Positions 7,573-13,310 of a DNA stretch of 16,307 nucleotides are shown piece by piece. The DNA comes from Pseudomonadota bacterium (lineage in GTDB: Bacteria > Bdellovibrionota > Bacteriovoracia > Bacteriovoracales > Bacteriovoracaceae): NCBI GenBank assembly GCA_023432655.1, contig JAEYUK010000126.1:1-16307 (forward strand), read 5' to 3'. A program made the translations under genes and the position numbers. Every line of letters starts with the position of its first letter. Position 1 is the stretch's first letter. The notes under the pieces are model-generated. The model was not told the origin of the DNA. It did not search any database and was given only the letters and a program-made list of their open reading frames with translations.

Positions 7573-7601
7573 CTATTACACCTGATAGGTGTAAAAATCA
7601 A
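7573..7601 (-). promoter_or_regulatory. XRE-gene promoter with perfect operator palindrome
   Basis: Minus strand: -35 TTGATT (7601-7596), 17-base spacer, -10 TAATAG (7578-7573). A perfect 8-3-8 palindrome, TTACACCT-GAT-AGGTGTAA (7576-7594, plus strand), covers the spacer and touches both boxes. This is the classic layout for a self-repressing XRE protein, whose gene starts 20 bases downstream. Confidence 0.7.
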
Positions 7602-7611
7602 ATCTATGCAG

Positions 7612-7630
7612 AAAGGTAGACGCTACCTTT
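7612..7630. repeat. Palindromic repeat, family B, copy 3
   Basis: AAAGGTAG-ACG-CTACCTTT. The RAYT stop codon (TAG, minus strand, 7625-7623) lies in its arm. On the minus strand a short T run follows, so it may also terminate RAYT transcripts. It marks one edge of the RAYT unit, whose other edge is the family A palindrome at 8376. Confidence 0.85.
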
Positions 7631-8243
7631 TCGGCAGGCTTAGTTTGTTGAAGGCTTTGAGTTTTCGTTGGCTTACGTCGAATTGGGATTTTCGAAGACC
7701 GAGTTTTATGAGTTCAAGATCTTCTTTGTCATACCGCTCATTGAGCCAATGGAGTTCACCTTCAACTCCTCCGAAAGAGAGAGGGATAAAGGTGTGCATT
7801 GGTAAGGGATTAGGTTTTAAAGTCGAATAAGGGTACTCCTCTACTCTATTACAGATTCCTGCACGAAGTGGGTTTTGATAGATGTAGCGGTACACCTGGA
7901 AGTAATGCGTTTGCGACTCAATAAGACTCCATTTATAGCGACCTCCCCAGACGTGGTTGATCGCTTTATTCCGAATATTGATTTTCACCGAAGTGGTTCG
8001 AAGAAGCCTCTGCATGATTTGGTCGAGGTTTCCTTTAGGTGTGTGGCAAAGTAAATGGAAGTGATTTCCCATGAGGACGAAAGCGTGGACGCACAGAGAC
8101 TGCTCTTTTACTTCCTGGTGGAGTTGTTTCAGCATGAGTTCCCAAACCTCGTTCAATTGGACGGGGAAGAATTCCTTGTTATTACATCGAGAAGTAACGT
8201 GATAAGGATGGGTTTCAGAGCGAATGAGTAATGGTCTTGGCAT
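7623..8243 (-). CDS. REP-associated tyrosine transposase (RAYT, Y1/HUH family)
   Basis: 206 residues. Single-strand DNA transposase of the Y1_Tnp (IS200-like, TnpA-REP) family. The N-terminal MPRPLLIRSETHPYHVTSRCNN is shown in pieces as MPRPLLIRSE and PYHVTSRCNN. HUH metal-binding motif with His61 and His63 in MGNHFHLL; catalytic Tyr among the cluster in YFQVYRYIYQNPLRAG (residues 114-129). WGGRYKW is a typical RAYT block. The start at ATG 8243 follows AGGTGG; the open frame extends to 8294, but those residues lack family similarity and lie in the repeat-like flank. The gene looks complete. RAYTs are chromosomal proteins that act on palindromic REP sequences; here palindromes lie at both ends (7612 and 8376), and the stop codon is inside one. 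A decayed copy of the 5' end lies at 8996-9022. Confidence 0.9.
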   Translation of the reverse strand: MPRPLLIRSETHPYHVTSRCNNKEFFPVQLNEVWELMLKQLHQEVKEQSLCVHAFVLMGNHFHLLCHTPKGNLDQIMQRLLRTTSVKINIRNKAINHVWGGRYKWSLIESQTHYFQVYRYIYQNPLRAGICNRVEEYPYSTLKPNPLPMHTFIPLSFGGVEGELHWLNERYDKEDLELIKLGLRKSQFDVSQRKLKAFNKLSLPKR

Positions 8244-8290
8244 AGTCCACCTGTTGCTAAAGAAGTTTCCTTCTTTAAGCAATAAGTGCG

Positions 8291-8394
8291 GCAAGTTTTG
8301 AATTTCTAAGAGATGTGAATGATTGAAACTTTCTCAAGTGCGTTAAATTTTCTACCTACTGAAAAAGGACTTTTTTACTTCCGCCAGTGGAAGT
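8291..8394 (-). repeat. RAYT upstream flank, 104-bp diverged repeat, copy 1
   Basis: This stretch matches 9183-9286 over its whole length with no net length change. Shared blocks include GATGTGAAT, TGCGTTAAATTTTC, GACTT...TTTAC and the terminal family A palindrome. It is the non-coding flank between the RAYT start and the A palindrome. The constant 892-base offset argues for duplication of a transposon end rather than chance similarity. Confidence 0.7.
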
Positions 8395-8396
8395 TA
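8376..8396. repeat. Palindromic repeat, family A, copy 2
   Basis: TTACTTCC-GCCAGT-GGAAGTTAA, preceded by a T run. It overlaps the brnA stop codon (TAA on the minus strand, 8396-8394). Imperfect in the loop compared with copy 1. Confidence 0.75.
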
Positions 8397-8633
8397 AGAA
8401 GCTTTGTCTTCCTTAAGTCCCTTCAAAATATAACTTCTCATTAGAACTTGGTACGGGATGCCTCTCTCATCAGCAATTTGTTTCAATTGATCAATGGTCT
8501 CTTGCTCGAGTGCCACACTAGTCGGCTTCTTATTCGCCTTTCGAGTTCTTCTTGAATTCAAAGATTTTTCCACATCAAAAGATACTTTTTTGTAGGATGA
8601 TTTGTTTTTTACAATTGTTTTAGATTTTTTCAT
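8394..8633 (-). CDS. brnA: BrnA-like ribbon-helix-helix antitoxin
   Basis: 79 residues. A basic N-terminal tail is followed by a ribbon-helix-helix: strand TSVALE, helix QETIDQLKQIADERG, helix YQVLMRSYILKGL, as in BrnA/CopG-type antitoxins. It would bind and neutralise BrnT and repress the operon as a dimer. Its ATG overlaps the end of the brnT frame by 14 bases (8633-8620), the usual brnTA coupling. The antitoxin is intact while its toxin is frameshifted, the expected order of decay. The stop codon lies in a family A palindrome. No independent promoter was seen; expression should come from the brnT promoter. Confidence 0.82.
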   Translation of the reverse strand: MKKSKTIVKNKSSYKKVSFDVEKSLNSRRTRKANKKPTSVALEQETIDQLKQIADERGIPYQVLMRSYILKGLKEDKAS

Positions 8634-8927
8634 ATAATTCCCTTTCCTGTTTATTTGCCTTCCTAGCGCTGATTACTCTTGTGAAAGAGTTTCGAACAGT
8701 GAAACAAATAAAAAGCACTTTACCATCAAAAGTTTTAGCTATAATTCCAAATCGATCTTCAGAAACGACTGGGGATAAAAAGCTTCTTCTGCTTCAGTTA
8801 CTAATATTCCGTGTTTATCTTTACTCTTGAACTTATTCCCTTCGTCCCATTCAAAGAAAAAGAATTCATTCGATAGAAAAGTAACTAACCATTGAACAAA
8901 AACAAATTGTGCCAATGGAACCTCCAT
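8620..8927 (-). pseudogene. brnT: BrnT-type RNase toxin, frameshifted
   Basis: BrnT is a RelE-fold ribonuclease toxin. The first frame runs from 8927 and has FFFEWDEGNKFKSKDKHGI and LVTEAEEAFY (family consensus: FEWD..N...KHG), but after AFYPQ it loses similarity and stops at 8739. In the next frame the rest of a BrnT continues: EDRFGIIAKTFDGKVLFICF, then RVISARKANKQERELYEK, ending at TAA 8622-8620 inside brnA. One lost base in the run CCCC (8774-8771) or the neighbouring TTTTT would account for it; 8927 to 8620 is 308 bases, one short of 103 codons. A sequencing slip in the run is the alternative. The ATG at 8927 lies in the operator; a TTG at 8915 with GGAGG five bases upstream is a better start. 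Confidence 0.8.
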
Positions 8928-8942
8928 AGTGTATCACACTAT
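8926..8942 (-). promoter_or_regulatory. brnTA operator palindrome
   Basis: Perfect 7-3-7 inverted repeat ATAGTGT-ATC-ACACTAT at the 5' end of brnT. A possible -10 (TACACT, minus strand 8933-8928) lies in it, with TTTAAA (8956-8951) 17 bases upstream. Position and symmetry fit repression by the BrnA dimer. If this promoter is right, transcription starts near 8921, so the toxin must start downstream of 8927. Confidence 0.6.
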
Positions 8943-8995
8943 CCATCGTTTTTAAACAAACGTACTTTCATCTAGATAGAGTTAAGAAACTCACC

Positions 8996-9022
8996 AGTAA
9001 TGGTCTTGGCATAATCAACCTG
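8996..9022 (-). pseudogene. Remnant of a second RAYT start region
   Basis: Seventeen bases (8996-9012) are identical to 8227-8243, encoding Met-Pro-Arg-Pro-Leu-Leu on the minus strand; 8 of the next 10 upstream bases also match, including the AGGT before the start. The similarity ends abruptly after the sixth codon, so only the first few codons remain. Together with the flank repeat at 9183-9286 it represents the 5' end of a degraded RAYT unit. Confidence 0.7.
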
Positions 9023-9045
9023 GCACCTTTTAGTCCTTTATTCTC

Positions 9046-9164
9046 AGGGACAATTTGATAAAATATGAGGACAGCAGTGACCTGATTCCATGCCACCGCT
9101 GGGACGCAAGGTTTGAAAGGAATTTGCAGGAAAAAAATAGGGATTCCTCTCTCCTTGTGTCCCT
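9046..9164. mobile_element. Possible small insert with inverted ends (MITE-like)
   Basis: The segment begins AGGGACA and ends TGTCCCT, perfect 7-base inverted ends, 119 bp in all. CCTTTA occurs at 9035-9040 and 9162-9167. The intact RAYT flank lacks it: the offset between the two copies jumps from 769 (start codon) to 892 (flank repeat), a 123-base insertion. Inside are two weaker stems (CAGCaGTG/CACcGCTG and AGGAAT/ATTCCT). No coding capacity. It could instead be a structured RNA gene. Confidence 0.4.
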
Positions 9165-9182
9165 TTAAAGCAATTTCTAGTG

Positions 9183-9286
9183 ACAGGTTTTGATTTTTTA
9201 AGTGATGTGAATTACTGGAAGAATTTAAACTGCGTTAAATTTTCGGCTTATTAGATTGTGACTTGTTTACTTTCGCCGGCGGAAGT
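9183..9286 (-). repeat. RAYT upstream flank, 104-bp diverged repeat, copy 2
   Basis: Counterpart of 8291-8394, of the same length. It belongs with the RAYT start remnant at 8996-9022 but is separated from it by the insert at 9046-9164. Confidence 0.7.
9269..9286. repeat. Palindromic repeat, family A, copy 3
   Basis: ACTTTCGCC-GGCGGAAGT, nine-base arms without a loop and with one wobble pair; preceded by GTTT. It closes the degraded RAYT unit just before the terminator of the neighbouring lipoprotein gene. Confidence 0.75.
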
Positions 9287-9297
9287 GGATACAAGAA

Positions 9298-9315
9298 GGC
9301 CCTCCGAAGAGGGCC
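9298..9315 (-). terminator. Terminator of the first lipoprotein gene
   Basis: On the minus strand GGCCCTC-TTCG-GAGGGCC followed by TTCTTGT: a 7-bp GC-rich stem with a stable UUCG tetraloop, 17 bases beyond the stop codon at 9332. Confidence 0.8.
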
Positions 9316-9331
9316 CTAGAAAAAAACTTTT

Positions 9332-10717
9332 TTATAATTCAGGCATCCGATCTTCACCTGGAACGAACGTCCCAGAACAGGTAGCATTATCGACACTTCT
9401 AGTTACAACATATGTAAAGTCTGTTGGACTTTTGAAAGTAGCTTTGAATGTTCCGTCTTCAAATTGTTGAAAGATAATCCAGTTCGCACCTTCATAACGT
9501 CCTTCTGTATAACCAACAACTTGTCCTAATTCTCCATATGACAGAACATAATCAATAGCGTATTTTTTCCCAACGCTTACGCCTTGCTCGCCAACTGTAA
9601 AATCAGAAGTACATGTTGATGGGGCAGCTTCTTCCCAAAAACCTTTAGCGGCGAGTGGGTAATCATCTTCATCACCTTCGCCATTATTATCATCAACGAT
9701 GTCATAAGGCTGATCAGAAACTGAATAATAACAGATAGCTTTTTTACCATCTTCATCAGTGGTATCAATTACGTATGTGCCCTCTACTTTTCCTTGAGCT
9801 GCTAGAGTTATAACAGCAGAAATTTGTGTCCCATCAACGTCTTTACGAGTCATAAGGCTTACAGAATTTGTAGTGATAATTTTCCCAGGAATGAAATTAA
9901 CAGGAAAATCCTCACACTCTCCTTCTGATTCTGGAGTACCAGTACAAGTGTCACCCGGTACATAATCAGAATCATCAAAACCAATTCCTCCAGTGATTTC
10001 GAACTTGTTTATCCCAGAAGAATTCGTGATTTTGGCTTCAACAGTGATCCCGTTCCAACAATAATCACTTCCTGTAGCAAGTCTTTTTGCATAAAGCTTC
10101 TTTACTGAACTGAAAGAAGAGTAAATAGACTGAAGCTCGTCTGAAATTGAAATATTGTTTGCAACATAAGTGTTGGCGGCAGTTGCTGCTGTTGCTGCAG
10201 GAACAGGATTTTTAGCAACGCCTTGAGGGTATACTACTTCTGGAGCATTTAATGCTGCAGCTACAGCATTATCGTCAAATCCAGTACCAAGATCAATAGC
10301 ACTTAAATGATTATCAGGTATCGTCACACTATCTAGATCGAGATCATCACCAGAAGCAACGGCAAAAGACTGGATAACAGCCGCTGCATTCTCCCAAGTG
10401 TAGCCAGAGACATCAGAAAATAAATCTTGAACAAAAATCTGGTCGCCACAAGATGCCTTTCCTAGAGCAAGTCCTTTCAACTTAAACTCTACTTCCTCAC
10501 CTTTTTTACAATTGAATTTCCCTTGAGCTCTGGTTTTTCCAGCAGGATTAGAAGTGCTGACAACTTCAAGCCCTTTAACTGGTGCATCAATAAATTGAGC
10601 TTCGATAGAATTTCCAAATCCACCAGGTAGTGCAGAACCACTCGAACCTGATTTACTACCACTGCAAGCTGCTAAAGCGAATGGTAAAACGAGAACGGCT
10701 AAATTTTTCATTTGCAT
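9332..10717 (-). CDS. Lipoprotein of unknown function, paralogue A
   Basis: 461 residues. Lipoprotein signal peptide MQMKNLAVLVLPFALAAC with lipobox LAAC and Cys18 as the lipidation site; no Asp at +2 (Ser), so export to the outer membrane is plausible. After a Ser/Gly linker comes a domain with FIDAPVKGLEV, GKFNCKKGEEVEFKL and LGKASCGDQIF, shared with the upstream paralogue. The pattern VxGL...G.F.C..GE.V.F resembles repeats common in secreted lipoproteins, but I cannot name the family. Later parts share CWNGI and IGFDD-type blocks; there are many Cys in both halves. AGGAG eight bases before the first ATG supports 10717. A hairpin separates it from the paralogue and a UUCG terminator closes it. 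Confidence 0.82.
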   Translation of the reverse strand: MQMKNLAVLVLPFALAACSGSKSGSSGSALPGGFGNSIEAQFIDAPVKGLEVVSTSNPAGKTRAQGKFNCKKGEEVEFKLKGLALGKASCGDQIFVQDLFSDVSGYTWENAAAVIQSFAVASGDDLDLDSVTIPDNHLSAIDLGTGFDDNAVAAALNAPEVVYPQGVAKNPVPAATAATAANTYVANNISISDELQSIYSSFSSVKKLYAKRLATGSDYCWNGITVEAKITNSSGINKFEITGGIGFDDSDYVPGDTCTGTPESEGECEDFPVNFIPGKIITTNSVSLMTRKDVDGTQISAVITLAAQGKVEGTYVIDTTDEDGKKAICYYSVSDQPYDIVDDNNGEGDEDDYPLAAKGFWEEAAPSTCTSDFTVGEQGVSVGKKYAIDYVLSYGELGQVVGYTEGRYEGANWIIFQQFEDGTFKATFKSPTDFTYVVTRSVDNATCSGTFVPGEDRMPEL

Positions 10718-10762
10718 TTCTTTTGCTCCTAAAATTTGATTTATCGTTATTTTAAAATGACA

Positions 10763-10784
10763 AGGGAGACACGAGTGTCTCCCT
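10763..10784 (-). terminator. Terminator of the upstream lipoprotein gene
   Basis: AGGGAGACAC-GA-GTGTCTCCCT, perfect ten-base arms, 8 bases past the stop codon at 10792. The T run is weak (TTGTCATTTT on the minus strand), so some read-through into the second lipoprotein gene is likely. Confidence 0.7.
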
Positions 10785-10791
10785 AATAAAA

Positions 10792-11985
10792 TTAGAATTG
10801 TTCAGAAATAGAATAACTACAATTATAAGAAGACGATTTTAAGCCAACAGTTTTAGCTTCATGATTAAAAGTTGAATATTCTGGCTGAATGTCCGTACCA
10901 TTTTCTTTGTATGAAATGGAATATCCAGTGTCAGTGATGTTAATATTAACTAAATAACCACCGCTCCAAGGTAATTCGTAACTTTTATTAGCCTTATAAA
11001 CTAATTCATCTACTTTACAGCCTTCAAATACCTCTTCCATATAGTAATAATCTTCACTATTATCTGGGCCATCTGTGTAACAAACCATATCCTCGCCAGC
11101 AGAACGTTTGAAAACACCTGAAGCAAATTGTGAGATTGATAAAGAACGACCTGAAAAATATCTTGGCGCAGGAGTGTCTAAACAGTCGTAAACCCCTGTA
11201 TTACAATCTATTGAACCTGTATTGATAGGATCATCGTGCCCAATTGCAGCTAATACATTGAACTTGTAGTTCTTCTTACTAGTGCCAGATTGGGCAACTT
11301 CTTGAACTTCAACTCTTGCTGTAATATTTTCCCAACATGAGTCAGTACTATTACTGGCAACTCCATCCAAAGTAATCCATTTCCCACCAGTAGTCGCACT
11401 AGCGAGATCTGCCATCACAGGATCACTTGCTAAGTCTGGTAAGTTAGCAGCTACGTGTTCCTTTGCTTCATCCACAGTAACCAATTTTAATCCTAATGTG
11501 GGATTTGCATTAACCAGAGCAGTTATGGAGTTTTCTGTATGGGCGATATCAGAAAGGTCAATAGAAGCTAAGGAAATATTGGCTGAGTTAAAAGCAGTTA
11601 AATCAAGCACTCCACCTGTAGACTTTGAAAGTGATTGAATCAAAGCAGCAGCAAAATCTGTAGAAGTTACACCTGCTGAAGGAGCTAACTCTGAAATATA
11701 GATTTTTTCACCGCAGTTTGCTTTCCCAATTTCTTTATCATGAACAGCAAAAGTTACTTCCTCACCATTTTTACACGGGAATAAACCATTATCACCAGTA
11801 AATCCAGATGTTGTACCGATTATATATTTTAGGCCTTTAACTGAAGCATCGATAAATTGCGAATTAATAGTTCCACCAGGAGTCGTAATCCCGCCACCAC
11901 CAGAACTAGATCCACCACCGCCTCCACCACAAGCAACAAGCGCTATTGGTAGCGCAACCAACACAGCCAAATTCTTCATTTGCAT
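10792..11985 (-). CDS. Lipoprotein of unknown function, paralogue B
   Basis: 397 residues. Signal peptide MQMKNLAVLVALPIALVAC with lipobox LVAC (Cys19), followed by a Gly/Ser-rich tether (about residues 20-41) that would hold the domain away from the membrane. The domain begins FIDASVKGLKYI, GLFPCKNGEEVTF, IGKANCGEKIY, matching paralogue A position by position; a later CWENI...IGHDD block also matches CWNGI...IGFDD. The C-terminal parts differ in length and sequence, so the pair arose by an old tandem duplication. GGGAG five bases before the first ATG supports the start. Its own hairpin terminator follows. Function unknown; surface exposure is an inference from the long tether. Confidence 0.82.
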   Translation of the reverse strand: MQMKNLAVLVALPIALVACGGGGGGSSSGGGGITTPGGTINSQFIDASVKGLKYIIGTTSGFTGDNGLFPCKNGEEVTFAVHDKEIGKANCGEKIYISELAPSAGVTSTDFAAALIQSLSKSTGGVLDLTAFNSANISLASIDLSDIAHTENSITALVNANPTLGLKLVTVDEAKEHVAANLPDLASDPVMADLASATTGGKWITLDGVASNSTDSCWENITARVEVQEVAQSGTSKKNYKFNVLAAIGHDDPINTGSIDCNTGVYDCLDTPAPRYFSGRSLSISQFASGVFKRSAGEDMVCYTDGPDNSEDYYYMEEVFEGCKVDELVYKANKSYELPWSGGYLVNINITDTGYSISYKENGTDIQPEYSTFNHEAKTVGLKSSSYNCSYSISEQF

Positions 11986-12066
11986 ACTTTCTCCCTAAAA
12001 GAAAAATAAAGTTATCGAACACAGAAAGTATCCACGGCTGTCTGAGATTTCAGAAATCAATTAAAA

Positions 12067-12723
12067 TCAATGTTGATTGTTTTGCTTCAATGCCAAAGCG
12101 TAACCTTGGGATTTGATGGTTATCACTTCGAATTCCCATCTCTCAAACTTCGAACGAAGGTTATAGATGTGAGTATTGATGGTGGTTGGAAGGATTTTTT
12201 GCGAAGGCCAGACATCATTAACAAGCTCTTCCTTGGTAACAATTGCCGGGTAGTTTTTAATCAGCAAACGAAGCATTTTCATTTCAATGATTGTGACATC
12301 GACGACCTTCCCGTAAAGGTAGGTTTTAAGTTCGGTAAAGTTCATGCTCACGTTACCTAGCTTAAGAGTGCTGTTCATCTGGAAAAAGCTTTTCTGCTTA
12401 TTCTTCACTTTAAGAATAAGTTCCTGGGCATTCATCTTATTTGTGTAAAAATCATGGGCACCGGCCGTAAGGGCCTGGAGCTTTTGGCCTTCCAACTCTT
12501 CAGGGGCCGTAACAATAATGGAGCAGCCATTATAGTGAGGGCCAGCCTGGATGGCCTTCAAGAGATCGAGGTTGTAATTAAGTAAAATAGCCGAGTAGTT
12601 CTTTTGATGCAGAGCCCGAAAAAAGGGTTCAGAATCATGGAAGAAATCAACTTTGAAATGACTCTTAAGGTCATCAAAAGGCAGAACAGAAATAGCGTGT
12701 TCGTCACAAAAGCAAGCAATCAT
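12067..12723 (-). CDS. OmpR-type winged-helix regulator with non-phosphorylatable receiver
   Basis: 218 residues from ATG 12723. The receiver (1-110) keeps an acidic Asp7-Glu8 pair, the Thr of IIVTA and the Lys of FYTNK, but the phospho-acceptor position reads LLNYNLD: Asn49 replaces Asp. The C-terminal Trans_reg_C winged helix (about 130-215) is intact: DVTIIEMKMLRLLI, KEELVNDVWP, TTINTHIYNLRSKFE, then IKSQGYAL of the wing. It should bind DNA but be controlled by something other than aspartate phosphorylation. No kinase gene is next to it. The start is uncertain, since neither ATG 12723 nor TTG 12741 has a clear Shine-Dalgarno; 12723 places the acidic pair at the usual distance from the N-terminus. 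It lies upstream of the lipoprotein pair on the same strand, 81 bases away. Confidence 0.82.
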   Translation of the reverse strand: MIACFCDEHAISVLPFDDLKSHFKVDFFHDSEPFFRALHQKNYSAILLNYNLDLLKAIQAGPHYNGCSIIVTAPEELEGQKLQALTAGAHDFYTNKMNAQELILKVKNKQKSFFQMNSTLKLGNVSMNFTELKTYLYGKVVDVTIIEMKMLRLLIKNYPAIVTKEELVNDVWPSQKILPTTINTHIYNLRSKFERWEFEVITIKSQGYALALKQNNQH

Positions 12724-12740
12724 GCACGTAATATTAAACA

Positions 12741-12787
12741 AATCTTTTTAGAGGCGAACCTTAAGAAATCTTAAATTAAGGAATCTT
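12741..12787. repeat. Three AATCTT direct repeats upstream of the winged-helix regulator
   Basis: AATCTT at 12741-12746, 12767-12772 and 12782-12787. OmpR-family proteins bind direct repeats, so these could be autoregulatory sites, but the spacings (26 and 15) are irregular and the motif is short. Confidence 0.25.
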
Positions 12788-12817
12788 TAGATTTGTTTTC
12801 ATAAGTGGCTGAGCTTC

Positions 12818-13168
12818 TTAACCAAGAAAGAGTTTCAAATAAATTCCAGCGAAGAGAGTTATTAAGACGCCGATCTGCCATTTAAAGCGATCATCCATTG
12901 TTCTTTGAAGTGATTCAAGACGGGCGTCACTCTTTTCAAAGCGCGAATCCATTTGTCTTTGAAGTGCTTCAAACCGATCATCTATTTTCTTAAACTCATC
13001 CCTAAATTCGACATCCATATGATGAAAGTGATTGGTTTGGGCCTTCAGGATCAGGGTTAACATTTCTTCAGTAGAGATCGTAGATTTATCCACTTTAGAT
13101 AAAATCTCGTCAGACTTCTTATTTAACCAGGAATCAAAAACATAATTGTCGAACACTGTGGCCCCCAT
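12818..13168 (-). CDS. Small coiled-coil protein with C-terminal membrane anchor
   Basis: 116 residues. The middle (about 55-95) is a charged coiled coil with a recurring unit of about 18 residues: DDRFEALQRQMDSRFEK, then DARLESLQRTMDDRFKW. The C-terminus WQIGVLITLFAGIYLKLFL is a single membrane segment, so the coil projects from the membrane, N-terminus most likely in the cytoplasm. Proteins of this build are widespread and mostly uncharacterised. ATG 13168 is chosen because GGAGGT lies five bases upstream; a GTG at 13201 in the same frame would put a hairpin inside the coding region. That hairpin (13172-13193) buries the Shine-Dalgarno sequence. Confidence 0.75.
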   Translation of the reverse strand: MGATVFDNYVFDSWLNKKSDEILSKVDKSTISTEEMLTLILKAQTNHFHHMDVEFRDEFKKIDDRFEALQRQMDSRFEKSDARLESLQRTMDDRFKWQIGVLITLFAGIYLKLFLG

Positions 13169-13171
13169 CAC

Positions 13172-13193
13172 ATACCTCCGGGATTGGAGGTAT
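13172..13193 (-). promoter_or_regulatory. Hairpin sequestering the Shine-Dalgarno of the coiled-coil gene
   Basis: On the minus strand ATACCTCC-AATCCC-GGAGGTAT, perfect eight-base arms. The 3' arm contains the complete GGAGGT ribosome-binding site, five bases before the ATG at 13168. An anti-SD arm this exact suggests translational control by temperature, a protein or another RNA. Confidence 0.6.
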
Positions 13194-13285
13194 TTTAGCA
13201 CAGGGAAAGGAAACTGAAATAACCCGGCACCTTTTCGACTAAAGCTCAGAAACTCTATGAAACACCTTTTCTAGCTGACATCCCC

Positions 13286-13306
13286 AAAAGGTATGCGCTA
13301 CCTTTT
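13286..13306. repeat. Palindromic repeat, family B, copy 4 (diverged), at the ligase start
   Basis: AAAAGGTA-TGCGC-TACCTTTT followed by one more T. It differs from the other B cores at two bases (GGTATGCGCTACC). It ends 4 bases before ATG 13311 on the plus strand. As hairpin plus T5 it has the form of an intrinsic terminator placed immediately before a start codon. Confidence 0.7.
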
Positions 13307-13310
13307 TCGC

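Larger units (their letters stand above)
8943..9297. other. Gene-free stretch made of RAYT-derived debris
   Basis: No intact gene is seen. From left to right: brnT upstream DNA, a remnant of a RAYT start (8996-9022), a roughly 120-bp segment with inverted ends (9046-9164), a diverged copy of the RAYT 5' flank (9183-9286) and its family A palindrome. The stretch is best read as an old RAYT insertion that lost its coding body and gained an insert. Confidence 0.65.

Noticed and set aside
7504..7830. 108-codon plus-strand frame over the XRE start and RAYT 3' end
   Set aside because: Shadow of two well-supported minus-strand genes; it crosses the palindrome and has no family resemblance.
7573..9315. 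CRISPR array or retron in the repeat-rich island
   Set aside because: No regular repeat-spacer periodicity and no reverse transcriptase or cas gene; the repeats are isolated palindromes and one diverged pair.
12070..12360. 96-codon plus-strand frame opposite the winged-helix regulator
   Set aside because: Antisense shadow of the conserved DNA-binding domain.
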